NCBI GenBank assembly: GCA_011033025.1
Contig: WFMF01000158.1
Location: 248,001 to 312,000, forward strand
DNA from: Beroe forskalii
Taxonomy: Eukaryota > Ctenophora > Nuda > Beroida > Beroidae
DNA: 64,000 bases
Reading direction: 5' to 3'
Shown here piece by piece: positions 10,838-45,586 of the stretch; the stretch's first letter is position 1, and every line of letters begins with the position of its first letter. The notes beneath the pieces were generated by a model. It saw nothing but the letters and a program-made list of their open reading frames with translations. It ran no database searches and had not been told where the DNA came from. The translations under genes were made by a program, and so were the position numbers.

Positions 10838-13738
10838 GCCGTATTAATCACGGTGCTATTAATTGCATTCAAATGATTTGAATCACCCTAATATGTTTAT
10901 TAGGGTTAACACTGCTGGGAACTCTCAAGACATTTAGCACTGTTTATGTAGTTAAATGCTTAAATGGTACCGAAGGATTACCTCCTTAATTTATTAATAT
11001 ACTTAATCAAATTATTGGCAATGCTAAAATACTGCACCGAGATTGTACGAGACTTGTTGATGAAGCACTTAGCATAGAAAACTTAGCATAGGTATAAAAC
11101 TTTCTATCGAACCTATCAAACAGAGATTTAATCGGCTTCGCACATCGTATTTAGATCCTGCTGAACGTTTTGCATTTCGTCGTTTTCCTCGGCCTCGGCC
11201 TCGGTTGAAATTTCAGATTTTTTTTTCCTCGGCCTCGGCCTCGGTCAGAAATCTGCCCCTCGGTCGATCCTTGATTTCCATATCTGCTGCATAGTTTGCA
11301 CTTTGTTATTGTGTTTAATATAGCTTATTGCAAGCTACTGTTTTAATTTTTACAATAATTAATTATTTCAGATTGTTAGGATATCCTGACTTTTTAGTTT
11401 TTATAATTTATTAAGTTGTTTTGTTATGTTAATGTTGCCCATTGTAATTGAGCAATTAATCTGAATCATAATTGAAAATGAGATAATACTAATATATGTT
11501 CAATCATGGTGTAATGGCTGTAAAATATAAATTACTTGTTTTATTAAATTACTTGTTTTTATTGCTCTGATTGAGCTGTTTTACGGCATTGTTCGCAATA
11601 CGGTGTACTGTACGCAATGTACGCAATGTACACCCAAACTACCTTACACCTCGGACACATGACGCATGTCACCGTGTAGTTTATACACAATGTAATTTAT
11701 ACATAATGTATTATTACCCTGAAATTCGCTAATTAATAGTCCCCAGTCCCCACTCTATCCCTGATATCTCCTTGTGTTATTAGTCGAATGACAAAGGGCG
11801 ATATACCCCTCCTTTCCTAAGTCCTGCCCAGATACAGTATACATATGTAGCAGTGGGAGGCGACACCGTGTTTTAGTTTACCCACGCTGCTTAGCTCGAC
11901 CAATCAGCAAGCAGTATCAAACAGGTGCTGTGCGCTGATTGGTCAACTCACCGCGCGTCCTGGGTAAGCTGAGCGTGTGTGTTGTTGCAGCGGAGGAGGA
12001 GGAGGAAGGGAGATCTAATGAGAGGGATACTGAGTACACGGGGAGGAGGCAACAGTCTGACTGCATGTAACTAATTAATGGGTGTAATTCACTGAATTGT
12101 ATTGTAGGAGGAGGAGGAGGAGGGCCCGTGGTGCCCTGTGTACATGTCTCCTGCTGCCGCGAGTTGTCAGGGAAACACTCGTGCTGTACAATTATATACA
12201 CACACACACGTCTCCATGTTACATGGACCATGTATATACATGTATTTGATACTCCCAGTATGTATATAACATACATGTGTGTATATGTATGTACACTCTC
12301 CCACACACACATTTACCATGTTATTATATGTATACTCAGAGTTGTAGGAGACTGAAAGTGTGCTTCCCTCCAACTCCCAGTCTCCGGTACAAACGCCGGG
12401 GATATATCCCCTGGTATATATTTTGTTATTATATATATACATATATATTGACAGTATATAATATATATATTCTATGTTGCACACACACACACGCACACGA
12501 TATAGTATATACGGTTGTGAGTGACGTTGTATTGCCCGGGTTTAGAACGGGGAATTTATGTGTTGCTGACGCACAACCGCCTATTCTATTTTTCCTGACA
12601 AATATTTCATAATATGTAAAAAGGGATCCATATAATATTGCTGCTGCTGCTGCTCTGAAAGTTGGTATGTTTGTGTTGGCATTCTCTAAAGACTTACATT
12701 ATGCTTCATTACACAGCGTTACGTCACTGTCTGACACATTAGTATGTACCTTCAGCAATGAAAGACACCAGTATATATATAGCGTAAAGTATTGATGAAC
12801 TGGTTCATTATGTTAGTCTGTCTATTCACCAGTATGTGTGCGTGTGTGTGCGCGTGTGTGAAAATGAATTATGTATTATTATTATTCAGCTCCGCAGACC
12901 GCAGTTTGTGTGTATTGTACAGTTTTATTAATAGATGACGACATTATCATGATTAGGTGTGTGTGAGTGTGTTTGTCTCTTTTAATTGTTATATCTCACA
13001 TTGCTGACAACATTGCTGCGCTGTCTCCTTTACTCTGTCTGTGTACGATAAATAGTCGGTGTCATTTCATCAATTTTAAGCCATGATAATTTCATCATCA
13101 ATTCACTAGCACGTAAACACCACGATGATTACATCACTATTAAATGCTGTACTATAATTGTGATCGGATAAGTTTCATTGAAAAGGAAATTATAGATACT
13201 AGAAAAATATGTGTACCTCATTTTCCACTCCTGATCTGCTGTAATTAAGTAATTGAATGTGTGTATTTCCCCTGTCACAGCTGAGGAGGCATTGCTGGCA
13301 CTGTGCCACGGAAAAGTGGCATCAGCGTGGCGTATGTCTGTAACAGTCATAATATATAGAGTTGTTAGTATTAAACGAAATACAACTAGATTCACAAGTT
13401 ACATGACATAACCGTTATCAACATGCAACTTCGAGATAGATAACTTCCGGTGAATTTGGCAGCAGTTTGTATTAGTTTGGCGGTGTTTAGGCGGTCATTA
13501 TGGATCTTCAAATAGGATGATGAGCAAGCATAACTTAATTGGCTGATTGATGTCTGTCTTAATTTGTAGCTCATCACTCAATCTCTTTTCATCATTTCGC
13601 TGTCTGCTCAGTTTATCGCTTATTTTTGAGACAGTTCTCTAATTATTGACGTGTTATGACTAATTAAGTAATTATTGACGTGTTATGAGTAATTAAGTTA
13701 TTATTGACGTGTAATGACTAATTATTAACGTTTTTCAG
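10838..13738. other. non-coding stretch with microsatellites upstream of first seen SMAD4-like exon
   Basis: No exon is supported, and the MH1 exons expected upstream of 13739 were not found here. Simple sequence includes ctcggc repeats (11190-11270), gtacgcaatgtaca words (11600-11640), GGA-rich tracts (11990-12005 and 12108-12122), CA/TA microsatellites (12190-12510), a GT-rich tract (12837-12860) and three copies of attattgacgtgtta-like units (13640-13730). Confidence 0.45.
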
Positions 13739-35353
<21,615 letters not shown>

Positions 35354-35547
35354 TCATAATAACAGAGGTGTCGCCACATCTGAGATCGGTGTCTAGATGA
35401 ATTTTACACAAAACTGCCATTTGTACGTTCGTGATACTGATTTAACAGTATATTCACGTACGTATATGGCGCCGCGCGATCGGAAATTTCAGAACGATTC
35501 TCATTTCTCGAAGTGGCGACACCTCTGTAATTGTGCCAAGTTTGGTC

Positions 35548-37502
35548 CATCGATAGCAGCCAGAATGCAAGTTGGCCATTTTTGACACTTAAAGGCTTCT
35601 GTGCAGTGAAAGAGGCATCCCAGATGGTTGGAAACAGTCTTATATGAAAGAACTCATTGATATCTATCATTTGCAACAAGAATTATCAAAATCCGACCTT
35701 GCGTTGAGATTTTATGAGGTTAAAACCACCTAAAAAGTCGCTTTCGATTTGTGACATGCCACTCGATTTTCCCTCACAAAAGAGCTCATAACTCAAAAAC
35801 TAAAAGAGATACAGCCTTGGGACCTATCTCAAAAATTCGAGAAGACCCTCTTACATAAGAAGAGTCTTCACTGGAAAGGTCAAGTCCTTCGTGGCCCGGT
35901 TGAGGTTATCGAAGGCGGTGTCTGTAGCCGCGTAGACCGGCCTCCTTAACCTCAATATCCAACACAGAAGAGAAACCAATCCTACACCAAACTGTAGTAC
36001 CCATGGCTGCTACAAGTTGACATGGATAGATCCTGGCTACCTGCTTTACTTTTCCGTGGTCTGGTCAAAGAGGCGGTGTACGCGCGTCTTGCGCGTGAAC
36101 GACCTATTACTCCCAGAGGGAGAGGGCCTGACCTGAAGTTGTCTTACCAACATGTAGTACCCATGGTGGCTACAAGTTGGTGGCATTAAACTGGTCCTAC
36201 CTCTTTATGTTGTCCCTCAGGGGTTAATCTTAGGCCCGTTTTCCGAAAACCGGGTTTTTGGATGTCGCGACACAAATTTAGCCTCAAGACCACAACAGAA
36301 GCCAATGAAAACATATTTTTGTTACCAAGATGAAGCTGAAACTGTCAAGGATCACCTCAAACCAAAATTTTGCACAATGGGATGAATTTGTGGCTCTCAG
36401 GAGAGGTTAAGCGATGTCCTCCCGGGAATTTCATCGTAAAATTTGGCCTTGTTTTTGCCTCAAATGAACAACGCAAGGTCAAAAACTCCCAACTTTGAAC
36501 CAAGGAAGTATATTCTGACCTCTTGATTAAGATTACATTTCTTTAAGAGGACTGAAGCACCTCCATGAGGTTAAAATGGCTAAAACTGTAAAATCCAGGT
36601 TTTCAGATGTCGCGACACAGTTTTAGCCTCAAGACAGCAACAAAAGCCAATGAAAACAGATTCTTGATGGCAAAATGAAGCTGAAACTGTCTAGGATCAC
36701 CTCAAACCCAAATTTTTCACAATGGGATGGATTGGTGGCTCTCAGGAGAGGTTAAATGACTTCCTCCCGGGGATTTTATCAAAAATTCAGGCCATTTTTA
36801 GCCTCAAATGGACAACGCAAGGTCAAAAACTCCCAAATTTGACCAAGGAAGTATATTTTGACCTTTTGATTGAGACTGATAATTTTGGGAGGACTCAAAC
36901 ACTTCTTTGATGCTTGAAGTGGCTAAAACAGTAAAATCCAGGTTTTTGAGATGTCGCGACAAAATTTAGCCTCAAAACAGCAACAAAAGCAAGTAAAGAC
37001 ATATTCTTGATACCAAAATGAAGCTGAAACTGTCTAAGATCACCTCAAATCAAAATTTTACTCATTAAGATTTGTTGGCAGATCTCAGGTGAGGATAAGT
37101 GTCTTCCTTCCCATGTTTTTATCAAAAAATTGGATTTTGTGTTAGCCTCAAATCCACAACGCAAGGTCACAAATTCCTAAATTTTGACCTAAAAGGTGGA
37201 TTTTGACCTCCAGATCAAGAAAAAAATACTTTTGGAGGACTAAAACACTCCTTTGATGCATTAAATGGCCAAAAGCTGTGAAGTTAGGCATTTTTTGCTC
37301 AAATCAGCCTCATATTTAATTAACCTCACAGTTGCCACAAATAAGGTAATATCATGTTCAAAAAAGTTTTTTGGTCACCACAGATGTCCAAACTAACTTT
37401 TTATGTGAAAAGATTGGCATTATAACCTTTTTGAAAAAATGATGTATAAAAGTATAAATAAGCCAATGTCACAAATTCCTTACATTCTGGCTGCTATCAA
37501 TG
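35548..37502. mobile_element. TIR element, 1955 bp, with tandem interior
   Basis: Left end CATCGATAGCAGCCAGAATG and right end CATTCTGGCTGCTATCAATG are inverted repeats with one or two mismatches, with ggtc on both sides (35544-35547, 37503-37506). The interior has about three tandem units of roughly 344 bp (starts near 36262, 36606 and 36950) marked by gatgtcgcgaca and ctcaaatgaacaacgcaagg. No transposase frame is recognised. Confidence 0.7.
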
Positions 37503-37627
37503 GGTCGTTTAAGTGACGTGGTTTCGTTGATATCTGTCAAGTTCAGTTAGCATTTTTGACTTTCTGCTTGATAATTATGTTCCCTGTTTGGACGCTACTA
37601 ACATTAACTACGTACTCCTTGTTTCAG

Positions 37628-37719
37628 CTCGCCTGAAGTCAGACTTTTTACTATTTTTACCGCGTATGTTAGAGATAGCTGAAGAGGACTTGAGCCCCGA
37701 TGATCTTTCACTCGCTTGA
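37628..37719 (+). CDS. possible terminal exon of an unknown gene
   Basis: After the acceptor ttgtttcag the frame starting with two bases of a split codon is open for 30 codons, reading RLKSDFLLFLPRMLEIAEED and ending DLSPDDLSLA, then TGA. The composition looks protein-like, but no family is recognised and no partner exon was found. It could be chance. Confidence 0.2.
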
Positions 37720-38865
37720 CCCTATTACAAGTTTGCTCCTGTCAGCTGAAGATACCAACAAACACATCTCGACGATTTATACTTTACTTTATACGTTCCT
37801 TGAGAGACTTTGCATCATTATTGAGATGTCGGACACCCTGGAATGATCCGTCGGGTTTTAGGCCCTGCGATTCGCTAAAACCCAACGAATTTGCCGTGGC
37901 AAATCTCAAGAAAACCATCGGTTTAGGTGTCTGTAAACTCGGCAGAACATTATATTATTGCTATGGATATAAATTTGTGGAATCTTGATGTTTCAACAAG
38001 GAATGATAGATATAGAGATTTTGAAATTAACATTTTTGACCACACAATATTTTGGGCTGATTTATTTTGGTATCACTCCACGAGAAATTTCACATACAAT
38101 GATAATTTTTCAAATAAAATCTTTTGATTGTTTTCGCCGTGAATACATTGAATTTATATGGTTTATTTAACTTTATCATTTACATGCTACGTATAAAGAA
38201 AAGCTACATCATCATATCATTATTTTACTCGTATCATATTTTGTGAATGATTTCATCATAATAAGGAATGTGTTAAAATGCAGTAATTTGTTTTTACTCA
38301 AGGCATTGCCTTATAATTATATCGTATGTACATTGTACAACCCTAGCAACAAACAATTTTACTTGCTTGAACACAGCAAGGATAGTGAAATTTAAATAAA
38401 AGCTGCATACAGCATAGCAAGGCTTTACTATAATAGGAAATTTCCTATTTCCTAATACTGTATCCGTGGTGTGTCGACCTTTTCAACTTCAAGCGTGGCG
38501 TATTACGCCGCGCATGGGTGCTTCTTTTGCGGTCCGTGACAGCGTAATGTGCTTCAATTATATTTTGCACTCTCTCGCACCGAAAAAAATGTCCATGCCC
38601 ATGCGCGTCGTAATAGATACACCGTCCATTATTGAAGCGATCTTTTAGTATTGTAGTCAAGTAGTAGTACTCTTACACCATTGATGATGAAAAGATATGT
38701 GAATTCAATGCTTCACCATAATATAATTCATTTATTGCATTTTAATTCGAATAGTTTTTCCTAAATAACTCCGTGTTTTCTTGATTTTATAGTTCAAGTT
38801 CCATTTCGGCTATTTTGGACCCCTCCTACCCACTTGCCCACACTCCACATTCTGCTTCATGAGAG
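37720..38865. other. intergenic, nothing recognised
   Basis: AT-rich sequence. A short palindromic tract, aaggaaatttccta-like, lies near 38430-38455. No exon supported. Confidence 0.35.
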
Positions 38866-38989
38866 CTTACCTTCCAAAGTTGGGTTGCACGGGTTACACT
38901 GTAACCGAGGGGATTTTTGTCAAAAGTGAGGGGATTTTGACAAACTTAGCAGCTTGAACCAGTTCCCAAAAATGAAGGCCTCAATTACA

Positions 38990-39850
38990 TCAATTTAAGA
39001 GATGAGAGCATTTTCCTAAATTTCCATGAAGTGAGAGTGTTGTCTAACTTTGGCCCTCACTTTTGTCATTTGAATGAGATATTTTTCCTATCAACTTGTA
39101 AGAAGTGGGTGTTTTCTCACGAGGGCCCTCACTTTTATGATTTGAATGAGAGCATTTTAGTACCAACTTGTAATGAGTGAGTGTTATCTAACTTTGGCCC
39201 TCACTTTTATCATTTGAATAAGAGCCTTTATATCAACTTATAAAGAATAAGTTATTTCCTCACTTGGGCCCTTACTTTTATCATTTGAATGAGAGCCTTT
39301 TAGTATCAACTTGTAAAGAGTGAGATATTTATCACTTTGGCCCTCACATTTTATCATTTGAATGAGAGCCTTTTCCTATCAACTTGTAAGAAGTGAGTGT
39401 TTTCTCACGAGGGCCCTCACTTTTATGATTTGAATGAGAGCATTTTAGTACAGTAGTACCAACTTGTAATGAGTGAGTGTTATCTAACTTTGGCCCTCAC
39501 TTTTATCATTTGAATAAGAGCCTTTTAGTATCAACTTATAAAGAGTAAGTTGTTTCCTCACTTGGGCCCTTACTTTTATCATTTGAATGAGAGCCTTTTA
39601 GTATCAACTTGTAAAGAGTGAGATATTTATCACTTTGGCCCTCACTTTTATCATTTGAATGAGAGCCTTTTCCTATCAACTTGTAAGAAGTGAGTGTTTT
39701 CTCACTTGGGCCCTCACTTTTATTATTTGCACGAGGGCCTTTTCCTATCAATTTGGAAGAATTGAGGGTGTTCTTTAGCTCTGCTATCATTAAAAAAGAG
39801 CCTTTTTCCATAAATTCGGAAGAAGTGAGAACTGAGAATGTCCTCTCACT
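38990..39850 (+). repeat. about 72 bp minisatellite with 289 bp higher-order period
   Basis: About 12 units containing catttgaatgagagcctttt, tatcaacttgtaaagagtga and ggccctcacttttatcattt. Blocks starting near 39087 and 39376 match better than adjacent units, including the variant tctcacgagggccctcac, so four-unit blocks were copied together. Confidence 0.75.
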
Positions 39851-39934
39851 TTGTGTATTTACATAAGAGCCTTTTCTTATCGAATTGGAAGAAGTGAAAG
39901 TGTTCTGTCACTTTCATCATTTAAAATTCAGATT

Positions 39935-40460
39935 CGGATGTGAAACCTTGAAAATTTTCACCTTCAATCTTGGACACACCCAGGAATGAGAAACTTGAAA
40001 AAAATTCGCCTGCTGTGGGCTGTCGTAATCAAATTATTCATTACCAAATTGATCTTAGAGGCAGATTCATGAGCGAAAACCTTCAAAATTTTCGCCTGCG
40101 GCGGGCTGATGTGAATTGAGATCAAATTGTGGTCCAACACACAGTCTCAGATGTAAAACTTTCAATGATTTTGTCTGTGGTGGGTTATTGTTATCGAATG
40201 ATACATAACTACCAAATTGATCTTAGAGGAAGATTCATGTGCAAACGAAACCTTGAAAATTTTCGCCTGCAGCGGGCTGTTGTGATCAAATCATTTTACT
40301 GAATTGATCCCATACAAAGTCTCAGAGGTAAAACCTTGAAAATTTTCGCCTGCGGCGAGCTGTTGTGAACAGAATTGTGATCAAATTATGGTACTTAATT
40401 GATCTAACATAACACACAGTGTCAGATGTAAAACCTTCAAAAATCTCGCCTGCGGCGCCT
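39935..40460 (+). repeat. about 110 bp tandem array with cgcctgcggcgggctg core
   Basis: About five diverged units, each with aaaccttgaaaattttcgcc, tgcggcgggctgttgtgatc and aattgatctta-like words. Same element as the minisatellite before it. Confidence 0.65.
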
Positions 40461-40654
40461 AGAAAGGGACAGTAGGGATTCTGAATCAAAAATTGCCTTG
40501 CACTTGTTAATTGTTAGTGGTTTTGTGAGAAAATCAAGCGGGCCCTATTATCTTTGAAACTTAGGGGAGCCATAGAAAACAGGAAAAATTTTAGCTGAAA
40601 GTGAGGGGATTTGGAAAGGTGTAACCGAGGGGATTTTTCCTTTTGGAAGGTAAG

Positions 40655-41323
40655 CATGAGAGTAGAGACCACTCCTTCCCCGGCCCCAGACGTCTGCATT
40701 TTTCTTGAATTTGAACATCTTTTGGGTCAACATTTTGGGCACGAAATTTCACGATTTTCTGGTGGAGTACCCATAAAATCGACCAAAATTTCCAGAAACT
40801 GTGAACGTCCTCATTTGGCATGGCCAAACTTCTGAATTTGCTGGACCCCTTCCTCCAACTCATTGCGAACGTCCATAATTATAAATATAAAGTACATCCG
40901 CATTGAGGGAAGAGGGAGTCTGGCTGGATTAAAATTATACATCTTAAAGAAATTGGGCTAGTCAGTAGTGTCCCATATATAACGACAGCCATCATTTTCT
41001 ATGGCAATGACATCGCCCAGAAAATATAATTAAGCGCATCTAGCGCTTCAAGGATAAGGGTTAGGATCATGATTAGAGTCAGGATTTGTCAGGCCAAGTT
41101 TAGGGTAAGGATTAAGGTCTAGTCAGTTAAGGGCTGCACCCTGCAACGGCTTGAAGCAACATATTGACCGGTTCAGTGGTGTAGTTTTAGCCATCCCAAG
41201 TCCAAATCCGACGAGACCTATTTTTGTTAGGTGGTGGAACATGGCGCAATTGCGCCATTTAGGCGCCATGGCGCCAGAAATACTAACTTTTGATAGGAAG
41301 GTCGTAGAGACTTCTACTTGGGC
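40655..41323. other. intergenic sequence ending at assembly gap
   Basis: No gene recognised. About 41050-41115 has degenerate agggttagga words. The last 25 bases before the gap (aaggtcgtagagacttctac then ttgggc) match the core of the 172 bp satellite at 3190-3905. Confidence 0.5.
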
Positions 41324-41423
41324 NNNNNNNNNNNNNNNNNNNNNNNNNNNNNNNNNNNNNNNNNNNNNNNNNNNNNNNNNNNNNNNNNNNNNNNNNNNNN
41401 NNNNNNNNNNNNNNNNNNNNNNN
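41324..41423. other. assembly gap, 100 N
   Basis: Exactly 100 unknown bases, a conventional placeholder length, so the true size is unknown. Confidence 1.
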
Positions 41424-42639
41424 AAAAAAAAAAGAAACCAAAAACATGGGTTTGGGTTAGGGCCCTAAAAAAACTCATGATTTAGGCGATTTTTATATTT
41501 ACTTGAGGCGGTGACAATCAAAATTTCCCCAACAAATCGGTTTGATTGCATATTAATAATGCCCTAATCAATATTCTTAAAACCCACCAAAAAACAATAA
41601 AACTTGGGAAAAAGTTCAGTTTTTCCTAGTTTTTTTCCTGTTTTGGCCCAAACCCAAAAGGGAATTACAAAATTCTTAAAAATTGGATGACATTTTTCTA
41701 GTTAAAAGGTAAGATAGTTAAATTTTTGATCCCCTTTCAACATTTTTACATTGGAAAATACAAATTTGGGGATATAATGTAAAATTTTTCCCAATAATAA
41801 CATATGGGCAATCAAAAATTTAAAAAATTTCTAATTTTCCCAAAAATAGGAATCCAAACTACCCAATAATGAACATTTTTTGTTAATATAGATTTGGCCC
41901 AAATTTAAATTTTTAAAACCATTCGGGCCGCCCCAGGGGCCCAAATTGGTACATAAAAAACAACAATGATGGCAAAATTTTGTATTTCGTCTTGATCTTT
42001 TCACGAAGAATTGATTCTTCTAAACCCCAAAGTTTGTTTTTTGTCAGTTTTTTGAATGGCCCCTAAAATTTCATGGGGAAAAAATCTTTTTTTGTCATTT
42101 CAAATCAATTTTTTCATCTTCGCATAAAAGCCCGAAATATTTAAAAATTTTTGAACATCATCTCATGCCCAAACCTTTTCGAAAAAATTTGTTTTGGGTC
42201 CTTTTTTTGGCCCTTTTAAATTTTAATATTAGGGCCAAATTTAATACCCTGTTTTGTTTGTTATCATGTTCATCTTTCCATTTCTGGGTCGATAACACAG
42301 TTATGGAGTCTTTGATGAAACTTTCTAAAATGAAATTTTTAGGGAACTATCAGGGGAAAATTTAACATTAGGAAGAAAATTCTAACAAAGTGATCAGGGT
42401 AAAAAATTTTTTTGTTTGACACCCCCTTACCCCTCCCAGTGAGGGAAAAAAAAGTTGTAAACCAAAAAGCCAGGCTTATTGCTTCCCTTAATTTAAAAAA
42501 CCCTTTAAGCAGGATATTTTGTTTTTTATATACATTATAAAAAATTTTTTTGTTTGTATAAAGTAAAAAAGTCAATTTTAAAAAAGGATGAGTTTCAACC
42601 CAAAATTTAAAAAGGAAACTCATTAAGTTACATATTGGA
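41424..42639. other. low-confidence sequence after the gap
   Basis: Unusually rich in A/T homopolymers and in ggcccaaa and ccaaaa words, with no recognisable genes. It resembles poorly corrected consensus more than ordinary genomic DNA of this window. Confidence 0.5.
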
Positions 42640-43735
42640 AATACCTTAGGGTACGTTTATGAATTTCCCCGGGGGAGTGGATAATTAATTGCTCGAGCCG
42701 AGGAGTGTATTCTTTTTAAGCGAAATACCCAAAACCCGGCCCAAGGCAGTGGGTATGATATAAAATGGAGGGGTTTAACTAATAAACGGGAAAAAATTTT
42801 ACACGGTTTCAATAAACAATTGAAGCCATATGGATATAAAACCCTTTTAAAATAGGCTGTTGAATTTTTAAAAATATCAATTTAAGTGGAAATTTTAGTT
42901 TTAGATGGTGAAAAGTGGCTTTTATATATTTAATTTCCCAAAGTATGAATAAAAAAATGGGAATATTCATAAACTTTTTATTATCTTTGATTCAAAACAA
43001 GTGATTGTCGATTGAAATGCAACAACAAAATGAAAGGACATATCTGTGTAAGTTTAAATAACGGACCAAAAGTTTCGGGAAATTGGGGTGGCATTTGTTT
43101 TGAAATTCTACATTAAAATGAAAATCATATTCAAAAAGGGAAAATTTTAAAAAACGTGTACAACAAGTATGTACAAAACACCAAACAATAAATTTGTATA
43201 TGCTCTCGTAATTTTATAGTGAGGTAAGTGGTCCTTGTGGAATGGCACGTAGTGCGCGGTTCATAGACTGCCGAGTACATACCACAACCAAAACAAGAGG
43301 GCAATATAATATGTGTATACACTGATGTATTGTAATGGAGTGGAGGTGGCTTGTGGTTTACTGGTACGTGCATGCGGCTCAGACTAAAGGGACATGAACG
43401 AAAAACAAGATAACGTAATATGTATACACCGGTATTTGGGGAGAGCCTTAACCAAACTATAAAAGTCAGATTTAAATGATTTTACATAGTAGATAACATT
43501 TATCACAAAATTCAAAGTTTCGATTTTGGGGTGTGATAATTTTCAAAGGTGTGATAATTGTTGAGGGGTGTGATAACTGTACAGTTATCACACACCTGGA
43601 AAATTATCACACCCCAAAATTTCGAAAATTTTAAAATCTTATGAAAATTATTAATTGACCCCTAAACTCCATTTTTGAAGCTGTTATATAACAAAAATTA
43701 TCGGAGCAAGAATTATATAACGATCGTTATATAAT
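42640..43735 (+). mobile_element. composite repeat family K, copy 4 (degraded)
   Basis: Family K landmarks occur in order: ttagggtacgtttatgaatt, gctcgagccgaggagtg, gtgattgtcgattgaaatgc, damaged tandem units, then from about 43490 a clean gtgataactgtacagttatc module and the terminal palindrome centred on aacgatcgtt. The first 850 bases are far more corrupted than the last 250. LINE copy B abuts the palindrome. Confidence 0.7.
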
Positions 43736-45586
43736 ATCAACTTATTAAATAGGCAAATTATTATGTCAACAAACAAAACATTTTATGAATTTGGCTGAAT
43801 GTTTCAATGTAACAAGAGACTGGGCATGGTTTTCATTTCATTGTGATTACAGATAACTTGATTATGTAACTGCTGCAAATTAAATTAAACGCGTAGTGCA
43901 CGAGAAATAGGCGGTTTGACGTCAACTCACTACATCATGATATGATAATGACATCATCTTTCCTACCTACTTTTCATGCACAGGGTATAGTCTTTAGTTT
44001 ATGGAGGCTTCGAGATAAAGTTTAGTACTGATGATACTGCAGAGTGTTCCAGGTCCCATGCTGCCAATCATGGATCACCTTCGTTTTGGATTTTGAGAAT
44101 TTTTTCTTTGATTTGTGATTTAGTAGGACCTATTTTGAATGAGAAATCATAAATTTTGATGAGTTCTCGGACAACATTCCATACGAGGCTGCCTATATAT
44201 AAAAAGCTATTAGATGGGGTAGGAGTTAACAGTCTGGTTTCTTTTCCATTCCTTTTGGATAGTAAAAAGTTTTCGAACAGACATATGGGGGTTCTAAATT
44301 TGAGTATTTTGAAAATTTCGTTACTGCAGTGGTAGATGTGAAGGTTTCGGACATTCATTATAGCATTTTTATTAAAAGTGGTTTGCTGTTCTCCCTTTTT
44401 GTAGAACTCAGGGCCAAGGCATTGGTTGTCATCTCTTGTCCTGGCACAGGTTTTAAATTTGTCAAGATAGGCTTCTTTATCTCCAAATAAAATTCTCATA
44501 CACTTTTTCTGGAAGTTTGAAAAGTGGTTCAATTTATTGTTAGATACTCCACCCCATACTGTTATACCATAGGAGAGATGGCTTTCAAAAGTGTGTAATA
44601 TAGGTTTGTATGTAACTCATCTGGTATGTTGTCTTTGATTAAATTTAGAATTCCAGCACTGCAGGATAGTTTTTTTTGAGAGTTTTTGGAGATGAGAATT
44701 TAATTTAAGTTCTCAATAATAGTCACCCCGAGAAATTTTGCTTCATTGACTTGTTCAATTTCAATGCCATTAATATTTAGTGTGCAGTTTTCACATTCGT
44801 TATTGAGTTTAGAGGGTTTGAAGTCAATGAAGCAACACTTCGACATATCTATATGAAGTTTGTTAACAAGCATGTACAGACTTACCTTATCAAGAACTTT
44901 GTTTGCTTTTTCGTATGCAAGTTTTTTATTTGGTGCATTGACAAAGATATTTGTATCATCAGCAAATAGAACGAATTTTGAGTCATTACTTATGTTTGGG
45001 AGATCATTAATATAAATCAAGAACAAAAGTGGGCCCAGACAGCTGCCCTGTGGCACTCCAAAATGACAGAAAGTTCGTCAGAAGTTTCACCAAGGACATT
45101 TACATATTGCTTTCGATTGGTGAGATAACTTTCAATAAGATCAAGTGTTTTTACCACGTATGCCATAGTTTTCTAGCTTTTGATAAGTATGCCATGGTCA
45201 ATAGTGTCGAATGCCTTGCTTAAGTCGATAAAAATACCAAGGACATGATTTCCTCTTTCATTGCCTTTTTGTATATGGTCTACGGAGAAATTTAATGCAT
45301 GAGATGTTGAGTGGCCCTGTCTGAACCCAAATTGGTTGCTAGTCAATATACCATTAGAGGTGAAGAAGTCATATAGCCTTGAGTATATTATTTTCTCAAA
45401 AATTTTACCAAATATTGGCAATGTAGATATTGGCCTATAATTCTCTAAGAGTTGCTCATCATCTTTTTTAAAGACAGGTGTGATTTTGCCAGTTTTAAGG
45501 ATGGATGGGAATGTACCTTCTGCCATTAAATTGTTGAATTGTGCAGACAAGACTGGAGCTAGAATATTGGAAAGTTTCTTAATTAC

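Larger units (their letters stand above)
38866..40654. mobile_element. TIR element, 1789 bp, with 8 bp target duplication and minisatellite interior
   Basis: Ends CTTACCTTCCAAA and TTTGGAAGGTAAG are 13 bp inverted repeats, with the perfect direct repeat catgagag at 38858-38865 and 40655-40662. Both sides carry gtaaccgaggggattttt just inside. The interior is two tandem arrays and no protein. An 8 bp duplication suggests a hAT- or P-like transposase, but the ends are not CA..TG. Confidence 0.85.

Noticed and set aside
12128-12612. Overlapping frames rich in Tyr, Cys, His and Thr
   Set aside because: Produced by CA/TA microsatellites; no domain and open on both strands for compositional reasons.
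38990-39850. Regular repeats resembling a CRISPR array
   Set aside because: Tandem minisatellite without unique spacers in an animal genome; the period is in the whole unit.
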